Shown here one piece after another: positions 1 through 7,946 of a stretch of 34,604 nucleotides of DNA. Under the pieces are notes generated by a model. The model did not search any database. It worked only from the letters and a program-made list of their open reading frames with translations, and was not told the origin of the DNA. This DNA comes from JACJYE01 sp964432875 (GTDB lineage Bacteria > Bacteroidota > Bacteroidia > Chitinophagales > Saprospiraceae): NCBI GenBank assembly GCA_964432875.1, contig CAYSPJ010000050.1, positions 1 to 34,604 on the forward strand, in the 5' to 3' direction. Within the stretch, counting starts at the first letter, position 1. The number at the start of each line of letters is the position of its first letter. A program made the translations under genes and the position numbers.

Positions 1-17
1 AAAAACTGTACAACAAT

Positions 18-380
18 ATGCTCATGATTTATTTGGCTGTCAATTGGGACGGTGTAGTTGAAGGTTTATTGATCGCTGCAGTGGGGTATCTGGTCGTACT
101 GATTGCCCTGGGGGTATTGTACTATGTCTTCAGGTATCTGCCCCTGGTGCTCCAGTTGCGCATCCGCTACCGCTTGCGGCGGCAGGGCAAGCCAGTGGAG
201 CATGGTGAAGAATTGGGCGTCAATGCTGATATAAGCGCCGCCATCGCCCTGGCCCTGCATTTGTATTTGAATGAAATACACGATGAGGAAACCACCGCCG
301 TGACCATTAGGAAAGTATCCAGGAACTATTCTCCCTGGAGTTCAAAAATATTTGGCACTTCCAACCGGCTTCGCCGCTAA
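18..380 (+). CDS. OadG-family gamma subunit of a sodium-translocating decarboxylase
   Basis: A 120-residue protein with one hydrophobic membrane segment at about residues 14-40, then a basic stretch (RIRYRLRRQGK) and a cytoplasmic tail. The C-terminal part, HDEETTAVTIRKV followed by YSPWSSKIFG, is the conserved tail of Bacteroidota OadG-like proteins. The family anchors the carboxyltransferase and biotin carrier to the membrane pump of oxaloacetate or methylmalonyl-CoA decarboxylases. It is followed 22 bases later by the biotin carrier and then the beta pump, the usual operon order. The alpha carboxyltransferase (mmdA-like) is expected before base 1, but this is inference. The start could be the ATG at 18 or the one at 24; nothing in the sequence decides it. 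Confidence 0.85.
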   Translation: MLMIYLAVNWDGVVEGLLIAAVGYLVVLIALGVLYYVFRYLPLVLQLRIRYRLRRQGKPVEHGEELGVNADISAAIALALHLYLNEIHDEETTAVTIRKVSRNYSPWSSKIFGTSNRLRR

Positions 381-402
381 AGATTGATAAAGATACAGGA
401 TT

Positions 403-837
403 ATGAAGAAATTCAAATTTACCATTAAGGGCCACGAATATGAAGTCGAGGTGCTCAGTTATGAGCAAAATGTGGCCGAACTGGAAATAAATGGGACGCA
501 CTACTCGGTGGAGGTAGATACTCAGCGAGAGATCAAACAGACCAAGACCGTCAAATTGGTGCGCTCTCCTGTACCTCCGCCGACGCCGCAAGAAGCCAGG
601 ATCCAGCCGGTAACAGCGGGCAATGCAACGCCCGTAAAAGCCCCTTTGCCCGGTACGATCCTGAAGCTTATGGTTAGCCAGGGCGCTAGCGTGAAAAAGG
701 GTGATACCTTACTGATTATGGAGGCGATGAAAATGGAGAATTCTATTACTGCCAGCAAGGATGGCAAAGTTGCTGCCATCAGGGTGAAAGAAGGCGATAC
801 GGTTTTACAAAATGATGTTTTGCTCGAATTGGAATAA
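403..837 (+). CDS. Biotin carboxyl carrier subunit of sodium-pumping decarboxylase
   Basis: A 144-residue protein with an N-terminal beta-rich part (residues 1-45), a Pro-rich linker (about 50-75) and a C-terminal biotinyl/lipoyl domain (about 76-144). The domain carries the biotinylation motif EAMKMEN; Lys110 is the predicted biotin attachment site. It also has the APLPGTI entry strand and closes with DVLLELE. In this complex the biotin arm moves carboxyl from the alpha carboxyltransferase to the membrane decarboxylase. It ends two bases before the start of the beta subunit, so translational coupling is likely. Whether the enzyme acts on methylmalonyl-CoA, oxaloacetate or another acid cannot be told without the alpha subunit. 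Confidence 0.9.
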   Translation: MKKFKFTIKGHEYEVEVLSYEQNVAELEINGTHYSVEVDTQREIKQTKTVKLVRSPVPPPTPQEARIQPVTAGNATPVKAPLPGTILKLMVSQGASVKKGDTLLIMEAMKMENSITASKDGKVAAIRVKEGDTVLQNDVLLELE

Positions 838-839
838 GT

Positions 840-2186
840 ATGAAAAAAGCCATCACACTAGTTGTTATCATCGCTGTGCTTTCTGCGTTGCACGCCATTT
901 TCCTGAGGGCGGAACAGCCGGCCAAGGATACGGCACAGGCTCCTGCCGCGACCACTGCCATCGCACAAGAACCAGCAGCGGCAAGCCAGGGTAAAGCCTT
1001 GGACGCCCTGCAAACTTTTTTCAGCTACACTGGTTTTGCCAACGCCCGGGCGGGCAATTTCATCATGATTGCCGTGGGGCTATTCTTTATTTGGTTGGCG
1101 GTAAAATACCATTACGAACCCCTCTTGCTCATCCCCATTGGTACCGGGATATTGCTTGGCAACATCCCCTTCAAACTCGACTCCGGATTGCAGCTCGGTA
1201 TCTATGAGCCAGGTAGTGTGCTGAACTACTTGTATTATGGCGTCATTAAAGGGATTTATCCCCCCCTCATTTTTCTGGGCATCGGGGCGATGACCGACTT
1301 CTCCTCCCTGATCTCCAACCCGCGTTTGATGCTTCTAGGGGCAGCCGCACAGATTGGTATTTTTGTAACTTTCATCGGTGCGCTCATCATGGGCTTCTAC
1401 CCGGCAGAAGCCGGGGCGATCGGCATTATCGGCGGTGCCGATGGGCCAACGGCAATCTTTTTGTCTTCCCGCCTGGCCGGCGGGGAAAACATCGTAGGTA
1501 GCCTGGCCGATGGCATGCCCATCTTCTCGCAAAACCTGATTGGGCCGATTGCCATTGCTGCCTACTCATACATGGCCCTGGTGCCAGTCATCCAGCCGCC
1601 CGTTATGCGCCTGTTGACGAGCAGTAAAGAGCGTCTTATCCGCATGAAGCCCCCTCGTTCGGTCGGCAAAACGGAAAAGATCATGTTCCCGATTATCGGG
1701 CTTTTGCTTACCACCTTTATTTCGCCAAGCGCGTTGCCGCTGCTGGGGATGCTATTTTTTGGCAATATCCTCAAAGAATCGGGGGTGACAAAGCGGCTGG
1801 CCGAGACGGCGCGCACTTCGCTCATTGATATTGTTACCATTGTGTTGGGGTTAACAGTCGGCGCTTCTACTCAAGCCGATGTCTTTCTGACTTCGCAGTC
1901 TATACAGATCTTTGTGCTAGGTGCTTTTTCCTTTATCATCGCTACGGCCGGAGGGGTCATTTTTGCTAAAGTGATGAACGTATTCCTCAGCAACGAGAAT
2001 AAAATCAACCCATTGGTTGGTGCCGCCGGAGTTTCTGCCGTGCCCGACAGCGCCAGGGTAGTACAAATGATCGGACTGAAAGAAGACCCCGGAAACCACC
2101 TGCTCATGCACGCCATGGGGCCAAATGTGGCTGGAGTAATCGGTTCGGCAGTAGCAGCCGGGATTCTGTTGAGTTTCCTGGGCTGA
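840..2186 (+). CDS. Sodium ion-translocating decarboxylase beta subunit
   Basis: A 448-residue polytopic membrane protein of the OadB/MmdB/GcdB family, which decarboxylates carboxybiotin and exports sodium. Conserved stretches are visible: LIFLGIGAMTDFSSLISNP, the motif GIIGGADGPTAIF holding the key membrane aspartate, and near the C-terminus GAAGVSAVPDSARV and HAMGPNVAGVIGSAVAAG. The N-terminus is longer than in classical OadB: a first hydrophobic segment (3-22) is followed by an Ala/Gln/Pro-rich stretch (about 25-55) before the conserved core. The gene starts two bases after the biotin carrier stop and is followed by a rho-independent terminator, so it ends the operon. Confidence 0.93.
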   Translation: MKKAITLVVIIAVLSALHAIFLRAEQPAKDTAQAPAATTAIAQEPAAASQGKALDALQTFFSYTGFANARAGNFIMIAVGLFFIWLAVKYHYEPLLLIPIGTGILLGNIPFKLDSGLQLGIYEPGSVLNYLYYGVIKGIYPPLIFLGIGAMTDFSSLISNPRLMLLGAAAQIGIFVTFIGALIMGFYPAEAGAIGIIGGADGPTAIFLSSRLAGGENIVGSLADGMPIFSQNLIGPIAIAAYSYMALVPVIQPPVMRLLTSSKERLIRMKPPRSVGKTEKIMFPIIGLLLTTFISPSALPLLGMLFFGNILKESGVTKRLAETARTSLIDIVTIVLGLTVGASTQADVFLTSQSIQIFVLGAFSFIIATAGGVIFAKVMNVFLSNENKINPLVGAAGVSAVPDSARVVQMIGLKEDPGNHLLMHAMGPNVAGVIGSAVAAGILLSFLG

Positions 2187-2218
2187 AAACCAGCCGAGCC
2201 AATTTTATCAGGTGATTA

Positions 2219-2246
2219 GTTTTGGCGTTGCCAAAAGTTTTTTATT
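2219..2246 (+). terminator. Rho-independent terminator of the decarboxylase operon
   Basis: A seven-base stem, TTTTGGC (2220-2226) pairing with GCCAAAA (2230-2236) around a GTT loop, is followed by GTTTTTTATTTA. It lies 33 bases after the beta subunit stop and before the cytochrome gene on the same strand. Confidence 0.75.
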
Positions 2247-2310
2247 TATTGTGCAGCAATAGCCAGGATAAAAAAATGGATTTTTACTAATAGGCAAAAC
2301 ATCTTCAACA

Positions 2311-2769
2311 ATGAGAAAAACCATAAGCTTTAAAACGAGCATCCCACTGCTGGCAATTTCTTTTGCCTTTATTTTAGCCGTACAAATCCTCATCGGCTGC
2401 GGCGGCGGCTCCTCAACCAAGGCTGTCTCAATCGATAAGCCCACGGGCAAGGCGCTCTACGTCTCCTACTGCCAAATCTGCCATGGCCCCGATGCTCATG
2501 GCGATGGGCCAATGGCCGAGATGCTGAAAGTGCCACCTCCCGACCTGACGCTGATTAGTTTTACCCGGGAGGATGGCAAATTCCCCAAAAGCCAGATTGA
2601 AAGGATTATTGACGGGCGCGAGCGCATGAGTGGCCATGGCGAGGGTGACATGCCCATTTGGGGCACTACTTTCCATGAATCAGAAGACATTACGGATGAA
2701 AATGAGCTCAAGCGGCGAATCGGCTTGCTAGTGGATTACCTCGAGTCTATACAACGCACACCAGAATAA
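2311..2769 (+). CDS. Monohaem cytochrome c lipoprotein
   Basis: A 152-residue protein. The hydrophobic N-terminus (residues 5-29) ends in the lipobox-like LIGC, so a lipid anchor at Cys30 is predicted. The haem motif is CQICH (Cys54, Cys57, His58), followed by GPDAHGDGP. Met114 in GDMPIWG is the likely second axial ligand. This is the usual layout of small class I cytochromes of the cytochrome_CBB3/C family (PF13442/PF00034-like) that carry electrons in the periplasm. No oxidase or dehydrogenase gene lies beside it, so its partner is unknown. The gene is separated from the decarboxylase operon by a terminator and is convergent with the next gene. Confidence 0.85.
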   Translation: MRKTISFKTSIPLLAISFAFILAVQILIGCGGGSSTKAVSIDKPTGKALYVSYCQICHGPDAHGDGPMAEMLKVPPPDLTLISFTREDGKFPKSQIERIIDGRERMSGHGEGDMPIWGTTFHESEDITDENELKRRIGLLVDYLESIQRTPE

Positions 2770-2780
2770 GCCTGCGTAGT

Positions 2781-2811
2781 GGGCAGCTCCGGATTGGCAA
2801 TGGGGCTGCCC
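2781..2811. terminator. Convergent-gene hairpin, possible bidirectional terminator
   Basis: GGGCAGCTCC (2781-2790) can pair with GGGGCTGCCC (2802-2811) with one G-T wobble, leaving an 11-base loop. It lies between the converging cytochrome gene and the glycosyltransferase gene. There is no good T-run on either side, so the call is tentative. Confidence 0.35.
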
Positions 2812-2904
2812 ATAGGCTTTCCTATGAGGGAGGTTGCCGTATAGCTACCCGATTAACGCCATCGGGGGGCAGGGCGGGTAAAATGGCCGTAGGTTTAATG
2901 GCGG

Positions 2905-3486
2905 CTACTCCAACTCCCACCCATACTGTTTCCAATCTTCGGCATAGTCAATATCCGATAGGGTGGGGCATAGGGCATGAGATTTGCCCAGTTTTTCCAT
3001 GGCGGTTATCGTGTCGGCATATACCGTTGGGGTGCTCCATTGGATACCCTCGAACAAGACAGGATGAAAAGCTTTCATGCCGAGCAGGTAATATCCGCCA
3101 TCCATGGCCGGGCCGATGACGAAGTCTGTCGTTTCAAGTTTTTCAAAAGCCTCGTTGATGATTTCGGCGCTCAATTGGGCTATATCGCTGCCGACGATTA
3201 TGGCTGAGCGGGCATGCTGCAGGGCGATTTGAAAAGCATGGGCCATGCGTTCGCCAAGCCCTTCCCCTTCCTGTAAGTATTTTTGGAAGGCCGCTTCCGG
3301 CCAACCATCCCGGACGGCGATTTGACCGCTATAAAAAAGCATGCGGCGCACATTTACGGCAAGAGCAGCTGAGCGGGTATGCGCCAGCAAAGACTCGTAG
3401 ATACGTAGCGCTTGCGCTGCGCCCAGCTCATGAGCCAGGCGCGTTTTTACTTTGCCCAGCTCAGGGTTGCGGATAAAAATAATCAG
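2905..3486 (-). CDS. TIGR04282-type glycosyltransferase (DUF2064), start codon unclear
   Basis: The open frame runs from just after the adaptor stop codon (TAA at 3522-3520) to 2905, 204 codons in all. The family N-terminus is intact: ALIIFIRNPELGKVKTRLA, then later VGSDIAQL, a Gly-Asp-rich nucleotide-sugar site, and PAMDGGYYLLGM. These match the GT-A-like TIGR04282/DUF2064 family, small cytoplasmic enzymes of unproven substrate. No ATG, GTG or TTG precedes the conserved N-terminus. The first TTG (3390) would delete the RNPELGKVKTR nucleotide-binding loop. A CTG at 3486 preceded by GAAGAG, or an ATT/ATC nearby, are the only plausible starts; 3486 is given as a guess. The frame is the same as that of the upstream adaptor gene. 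Confidence 0.75.
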   Translation of the reverse strand: MIIFIRNPELGKVKTRLAHELGAAQALRIYESLLAHTRSAALAVNVRRMLFYSGQIAVRDGWPEAAFQKYLQEGEGLGERMAHAFQIALQHARSAIIVGSDIAQLSAEIINEAFEKLETTDFVIGPAMDGGYYLLGMKAFHPVLFEGIQWSTPTVYADTITAMEKLGKSHALCPTLSDIDYAEDWKQYGWELE

Positions 3487-3519
3487 TGCTCGCTCTTCGA
3501 TGACAGCTTGTTTTTGCGC

Positions 3520-4947
3520 TTAGTCCTTTTTATACAATTCTTCCTCTTTGACCACTTGCACTTTGTCGCCATCTTCCAGCTTGCGTGCAATGGCGGCATA
3601 AGGAGCGGTTACGATTTGATCGCCCTCCTGCAGGCCAGAGCGGATGTGGATATAAGAGTCATCCTGTACGCCGGTTTCAACACGTACCATGCGCACCGTA
3701 TCGGCCGATACGACAAAGAGCACCTCAATGAGTTCGCGTTGCTCATCCTTTTCCTGGGCGGGTTGTTCGTCCTCGTCCTCTTCATTTTCGCCCTCTTTCT
3801 GCGAGCCTTCTTTTTGAGAATCCCTTTTCTTTTTGCTATCCTTATCACGTGTGGTCACGGCCTGAATCGGGACAGACAAAGCCATTTCAACGGTTTCGGT
3901 CTTGATTTCTACCGAGGCGGACATGCCCGGGCGGAAGGGGTAAGGCTTGGCGGCGGAGATCAAGTCCTGATAAGAATCTTGTTCGATATTGATGCGTACC
4001 TCGAAATTGGTCACCTGGTCGCTGGTCAGGGCGGCCGTCAGGCCCGTGGAGGTAGCGGAGTTGGCAATTTGAGTGACCCGGCCACGGAAAGTGCGCCCAA
4101 TATAGGCATCTACTTCGATGGAGACTTCGTCGCCCATATTCACGCGCGGGATGTCATTTTCACTGACCTCCACCCGTACCTCCATGGCATTGAGGTTGGC
4201 GATACGCATCATTTCAGTACCGGCCATCTGGATGGTACCTACCACCCGCTCGCCTTCCTCTACGCTGAGGCTGGAGATGATGCCGCTCATGGGGGCAAAC
4301 ACATCCGTACGGCGTAGGCTGGTGCGCAATTCTTTGAGGCTAGCCTCGGCGCTTTGCACCGCAAACTGAGCCGCGCGCGCATTTTCTTCCGAGGCGCGGA
4401 TGTTGGCTTCAGCAGCGCGGGCGTTGGCTTCCAGGCTACGTAGGCTAGAGAGCGACTGCTGGTAGTCCGCTTCGGAAATGACCCCTTGTTTGAAGAGTTT
4501 TTCGTTGCGGTCCTGTATTTCACGGGCATTGGCCAGCTGGGCTGAAATTTGTTCTTTTTGGGCCTTGAACTGATCAATTTGCGAGCGGGAGTTGGCCAAT
4601 TGGGCCTTAGCGCTATTGACGCCAGCAATGCCGCGCTCCACCTGCGACTCAAAGGCATCGGGGTCGATGCGGGCTAGCAATTGCCCGGTCACCACCGAGT
4701 CGCCTTCTTTAATCAGGAGCTGGACGATTTCGCCAGAGACGTCGGAGCTGATTTTTACTTCCGTTTGAGGGAAAATCTTACCGCTGGCGGCTACCTTCTC
4801 TACAATTGTGCGCTTTTCCGCTTTTTCAACGGCTACTTTTTCGCCCTGAGGTTTGTTCTTGTTGCGCCATACTACGGCAACTACCAGGATGATGATGACG
4901 CCCAGCAGGGCGAATATCAGCGTATTGCTGCGCTTGGATTTTGACAT
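3520..4947 (-). CDS. HlyD/MacA-type efflux periplasmic adaptor
   Basis: A 475-residue membrane fusion protein. It has an N-terminal membrane anchor (about residues 10-27), a lipoyl half-motif (VKISSDVSGEIVQLLIKEGD), a long Ala/Gln/Glu-rich coiled-coil hairpin (about 100-210), the second lipoyl half (RTDVFAPMSGIISSLSVEEG), then beta-barrel and membrane-proximal domains (PGMSASVEIKTE and GLQEGDQIV). It should bridge an inner-membrane pump to the TolC-type channel encoded immediately upstream in the same operon. Oddities: a Lys/Glu/Asp-rich insertion at about residues 366-404 in the membrane-proximal part, and no pump gene next to it. Family-level call is secure; transported substrate is unknown. 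Confidence 0.9.
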   Translation of the reverse strand: MSKSKRSNTLIFALLGVIIILVVAVVWRNKNKPQGEKVAVEKAEKRTIVEKVAASGKIFPQTEVKISSDVSGEIVQLLIKEGDSVVTGQLLARIDPDAFESQVERGIAGVNSAKAQLANSRSQIDQFKAQKEQISAQLANAREIQDRNEKLFKQGVISEADYQQSLSSLRSLEANARAAEANIRASEENARAAQFAVQSAEASLKELRTSLRRTDVFAPMSGIISSLSVEEGERVVGTIQMAGTEMMRIANLNAMEVRVEVSENDIPRVNMGDEVSIEVDAYIGRTFRGRVTQIANSATSTGLTAALTSDQVTNFEVRINIEQDSYQDLISAAKPYPFRPGMSASVEIKTETVEMALSVPIQAVTTRDKDSKKKRDSQKEGSQKEGENEEDEDEQPAQEKDEQRELIEVLFVVSADTVRMVRVETGVQDDSYIHIRSGLQEGDQIVTAPYAAIARKLEDGDKVQVVKEEELYKKD

Positions 4948-5026
4948 GGTGGAACTCTTTTTATAGTTGGTTTTTAAGCATTACGCAACTTGCTGCCTAA
5001 TGCCGGAAATACGAATGAGCGCTGGT

Positions 5027-6457
5027 TTAGTCCAGGGTTATCGGCCTGCCCAGGTAAAAGTCGACGACTTTAAGGTTGAACAGGTATTGGTATTTTGTGC
5101 GTATTAAATCTATTTGGGCCCGGTCGAGGTTGTTGCGCGAGGTGGCGTACTCCAGAGAGTTGATCGCCCCAAGCTTAAAGCGGGTTTCAGCGTTGTCAAA
5201 AGCAGCTTGAGCGGCTTCGACGGTGCGCTGGGCGGCCAGCATGGCTTCTCGGGCAGCACGGGAATCAGCTATAGCCCGTTGGACTTCGGTCTTGAGCTGC
5301 TGGCGCAATTGCCGGTTGGTGACCTGGGTATTCAGCACGTTGAGGCGGGCCCGTTGCACCGCGATGCGGTTTTGATGATTGCTATAAATGGGGACGCCGA
5401 GGCTCAAGCCCACCGTCTGCCCAAAGTTGTCCTTAAGTTGTTTGGAATAAGGGATTTGATTGAATTCCAGCGGGACCTGGGTTTCAAATTCGATGACCAC
5501 CGGAGTATTGTCGATGAAGACGGTCTGTGGCACGCGCATCGGGCCAAATACTGCCGAGCGGAAGGCGCTGGAGAAGTTGGTATTAAGGCTAGCGAAGAGG
5601 GAGAGCGTGGGCAGGTACCCTCCCTGGGCAATGTTTTCATCTAGTTGGGCGCTTTCCAGGCGCAGGTCGGCAGCGCGGATCTGGGGTTGGGTTTGTAGGG
5701 CTGCCACGTAGGTTTCATCGAGGTTGAAATTGCGCGGGTCGGCAGTTGGAGGGATGGTGACGCTCTCCGGGCGCACGATGCGCATATCCTCATCGGGGTC
5801 CACTTCCAGTAGTTGCTTGAGGTTGAGGTAGCCAATGGCCACCAGGTTTTGGGCTTCGATGATGAGTTGTTCATCCAAAGCCATTTGAGCCAGGAAGTCC
5901 AGGCGTTCATTGGCTGGCCGGGCACCCGCCTGGATGAGCTTTTCCGCTTGAGACAGTTGCTCCTGCGACAGTTCCAGCCGACGGCGGGCATTGCTGAGCT
6001 GCTCTTCGGCCAGGAGGATGCTCAGGTAGGCATTGGCGATATTGAGCCCAATATTATTGAGGGTAGCCTGGGCGTCATACCGGGAGGCTTCCAGGTTGAT
6101 CTTACTTTGCTTGATGGTATTATTTAACCGATTACCACCGTAGAGTGTGGCCGAAGCATCCAGGGAGAAGGAGTTGAAGCTGATCCGCTCGGTGTTAAAG
6201 GTGTTGGTTGTAGGGTCGATGGTGCGGCCAAACTGGTTGCCGGCACTAGTCCGGGCATTCAGGTTGGGCAGCCGGTTGAATTGGTTCTGCCGATCCGTTA
6301 GCCGGGTGTTTTCTATGGTGTATTCAGCTTGCTTGACGCTTAGGTTGTTTTGCCGGGCATATTCGATGCAACGTTCCAGCGTCCAGGTGTTTTGAGCGGT
6401 GATCGCCGAGCTAGATAGGCTAATGACCGCTATAAGTAGGGTGATTCTTGGTAGCAT
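5027..6457 (-). CDS. TolC-family outer-membrane efflux channel
   Basis: A 476-residue protein with a signal peptide (residues 1-21, ending SSAITAQ) and the two-repeat outer-membrane-factor layout. Each half has long helices rich in Ala, Gln and Arg, e.g. ASRYDAQATLNNIGLNIANAY in the first half and QLKTEVQRAIADSRAAREAM in the second. The opening WTLERCIEYARQNNLSVKQAE is typical of Bacteroidota TolC homologues, and it ends YLFNLKVVDFYLGRPITLD. It trimerises in the outer membrane as the exit duct for adaptor-linked pumps. The HlyD-type adaptor follows 79 bases downstream on the same strand, so the two are probably one operon. Confidence 0.9.
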   Translation of the reverse strand: MLPRITLLIAVISLSSSAITAQNTWTLERCIEYARQNNLSVKQAEYTIENTRLTDRQNQFNRLPNLNARTSAGNQFGRTIDPTTNTFNTERISFNSFSLDASATLYGGNRLNNTIKQSKINLEASRYDAQATLNNIGLNIANAYLSILLAEEQLSNARRRLELSQEQLSQAEKLIQAGARPANERLDFLAQMALDEQLIIEAQNLVAIGYLNLKQLLEVDPDEDMRIVRPESVTIPPTADPRNFNLDETYVAALQTQPQIRAADLRLESAQLDENIAQGGYLPTLSLFASLNTNFSSAFRSAVFGPMRVPQTVFIDNTPVVIEFETQVPLEFNQIPYSKQLKDNFGQTVGLSLGVPIYSNHQNRIAVQRARLNVLNTQVTNRQLRQQLKTEVQRAIADSRAAREAMLAAQRTVEAAQAAFDNAETRFKLGAINSLEYATSRNNLDRAQIDLIRTKYQYLFNLKVVDFYLGRPITLD

Positions 6458-6585
6458 GATGCAATAGTATTTTATCCTGCAATACTAGCAAGCCTTGCCA
6501 GCACTTCCTTATTATTTATATAAAGGAGGCTTTCTGTTGGATGAAAGTAGCTTTTGCCTTGCTTTTTGGACGGTGGGGGTTGAAG

Positions 6586-7890
6586 TTAGATATTGGAGGA
6601 GAAAGTTAATACCCCTATCACCTGGTCGAAGCGGCTACCATAAGGACGGTAGTAGATAATAATGGTGTATTCGTTTTCTGCTTCAAAGGAGCTGCCCTCA
6701 ATAAATGCAAGGTCTGGTTCAGCGAGGGCATTGTTTTTTGGTTTTTCCCATTCCGCTGGTGTGGCGGCATACATGTAGTCGTAGTAGCCCTGTTTGATCA
6801 GCGCGCCCCCCACATAAGCATTGGCGGCAGGGTCGTATACCATTTTAAACTCTGGCTTCATCTGCCATTCGGTGAAACCGCCGAAGAGATAAATATCGCG
6901 CCCTGGGAAAGGCTCCTCGACTTCCAGGGCGAAATAGACCTCCAGGTATTCTCCCGAGAGGTTGTTATCTTCCTGGTCGGTGGTGGCCAGCAGGAAATTG
7001 CCGTTGATATCCTCGAAGGTGGTGTAAGATTGCCGAGTGCGCGGTACATCTCTTTTGAGTTGGACCGTGATGTTATTGTCAATGCGTTGGACTGAAGCGA
7101 TATTGAAAGATACCAGGCGCAAGCTGCGCAAATCGAGGAAACGGAATTCTCTGATGCCGGGGAAGACGATGCGGTCCTGCCAGTCAAAAATCAGGCTGTT
7201 GGGCCGGATGAACTTGGGCTCTATGCCCGTAATGGCATTATCCCAGCGGCCATTTTGCAGGACGGCGGCACGCACCTCTTGCATGGGGTTGCGGATAGCA
7301 AGCCGGGGGTGATCCACCACGAAATCAATCTCCTGATGGCTGCGGAATTTGCTCACCTGGCTGGCGCGCAGCACTTCCGGGCTTATCGATAGCTTAGTAT
7401 CCACCACTACAAAGCGGCGGGTAATGGCTAATTGTTGGTTCGTACCATCATAGACCTTGAGCAGGTAATTGCCAGACACCAACCAGCGCATGTCCTGGTT
7501 GGGGAGTGGCAGCTGGTAATGGGTATAGGGCCAGAGCGTTTTAAAGGAAAAAGTAAACTGGCGGATACGCTCGCCGGTGAAGCCTTCCAGGTATTCCATT
7601 TCCGGCAGGTTGGAAGGCTGCCAGTCGGCATCACAATGGACGAAGGTATAGGTATAGTCTTTGACGTCGCCGTCAATATCGTCAAAAGACAGCACCAGCC
7701 GGCTGGGGCTGCCTAGTTCAATGATGGGATAGGACAAGAACAAGCCCTCCAGATGGAACTTCACCGAGAAGATATTATCCAGGTAAGTATAATCATAATT
7801 CCTCAGGCCTTCGTCTTGTGCCGAGGCGGGGTTGAAGCTGAGCAAGAGGATTGAGATCAATAAAGCGAGGAATCCAGCGGTTCGAGCCAT
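6586..7890 (-). CDS. DUF5103 protein, type IX secretion plug-like
   Basis: About 434 residues from the ATG at 7890. That start was chosen over an ATG at 7941 because it gives a clean signal peptide, MARTAGFLALLISILLLSF followed by NPASAQ. The mature protein matches the DUF5103 family: early NYDYTYLDNIFSVKFHLEG, SPSRLVLSFDDIDGDVKDY with FVHCDADWQPSNL, then an immunoglobulin-like part, and late YLFGGFTEW with QGYYDYMYA. In Flavobacterium johnsoniae a protein with this domain plugs the SprA translocon of the type IX secretion system. The assignment here is by family only; no other T9SS gene is in the window. It sits after the glycosylase gene and upstream of tolC on the same strand. Confidence 0.8.
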   Translation of the reverse strand: MARTAGFLALLISILLLSFNPASAQDEGLRNYDYTYLDNIFSVKFHLEGLFLSYPIIELGSPSRLVLSFDDIDGDVKDYTYTFVHCDADWQPSNLPEMEYLEGFTGERIRQFTFSFKTLWPYTHYQLPLPNQDMRWLVSGNYLLKVYDGTNQQLAITRRFVVVDTKLSISPEVLRASQVSKFRSHQEIDFVVDHPRLAIRNPMQEVRAAVLQNGRWDNAITGIEPKFIRPNSLIFDWQDRIVFPGIREFRFLDLRSLRLVSFNIASVQRIDNNITVQLKRDVPRTRQSYTTFEDINGNFLLATTDQEDNNLSGEYLEVYFALEVEEPFPGRDIYLFGGFTEWQMKPEFKMVYDPAANAYVGGALIKQGYYDYMYAATPAEWEKPKNNALAEPDLAFIEGSSFEAENEYTIIIYYRPYGSRFDQVIGVLTFSSNI

Positions 7891-7946
7891 GTTTGTATAT
7901 TGAGTTATGCTTGAGGATAAACGTAAAAAATACCGAAGCATTGCGT

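Noticed and set aside
3520..3525. Readthrough of the adaptor TAA to make an adaptor-glycosyltransferase fusion
   Set aside because: It would join a periplasmic protein to a cytoplasmic enzyme, and no readthrough signal is visible. Alternative initiation is more plausible.
3412..4317. 301-codon plus-strand open frame
   Set aside because: It lies antisense to the HlyD-type adaptor, whose domains are clear. Its translation is Phe/Leu/His-rich with no recognisable motif.
6541..6609. Possible 22-codon peptide with AAAGGAGG upstream
   Set aside because: The spacing of 11 bases is long, the frame runs into the DUF5103 gene end on the other strand, and such Shine-Dalgarno use is unlike this genome.
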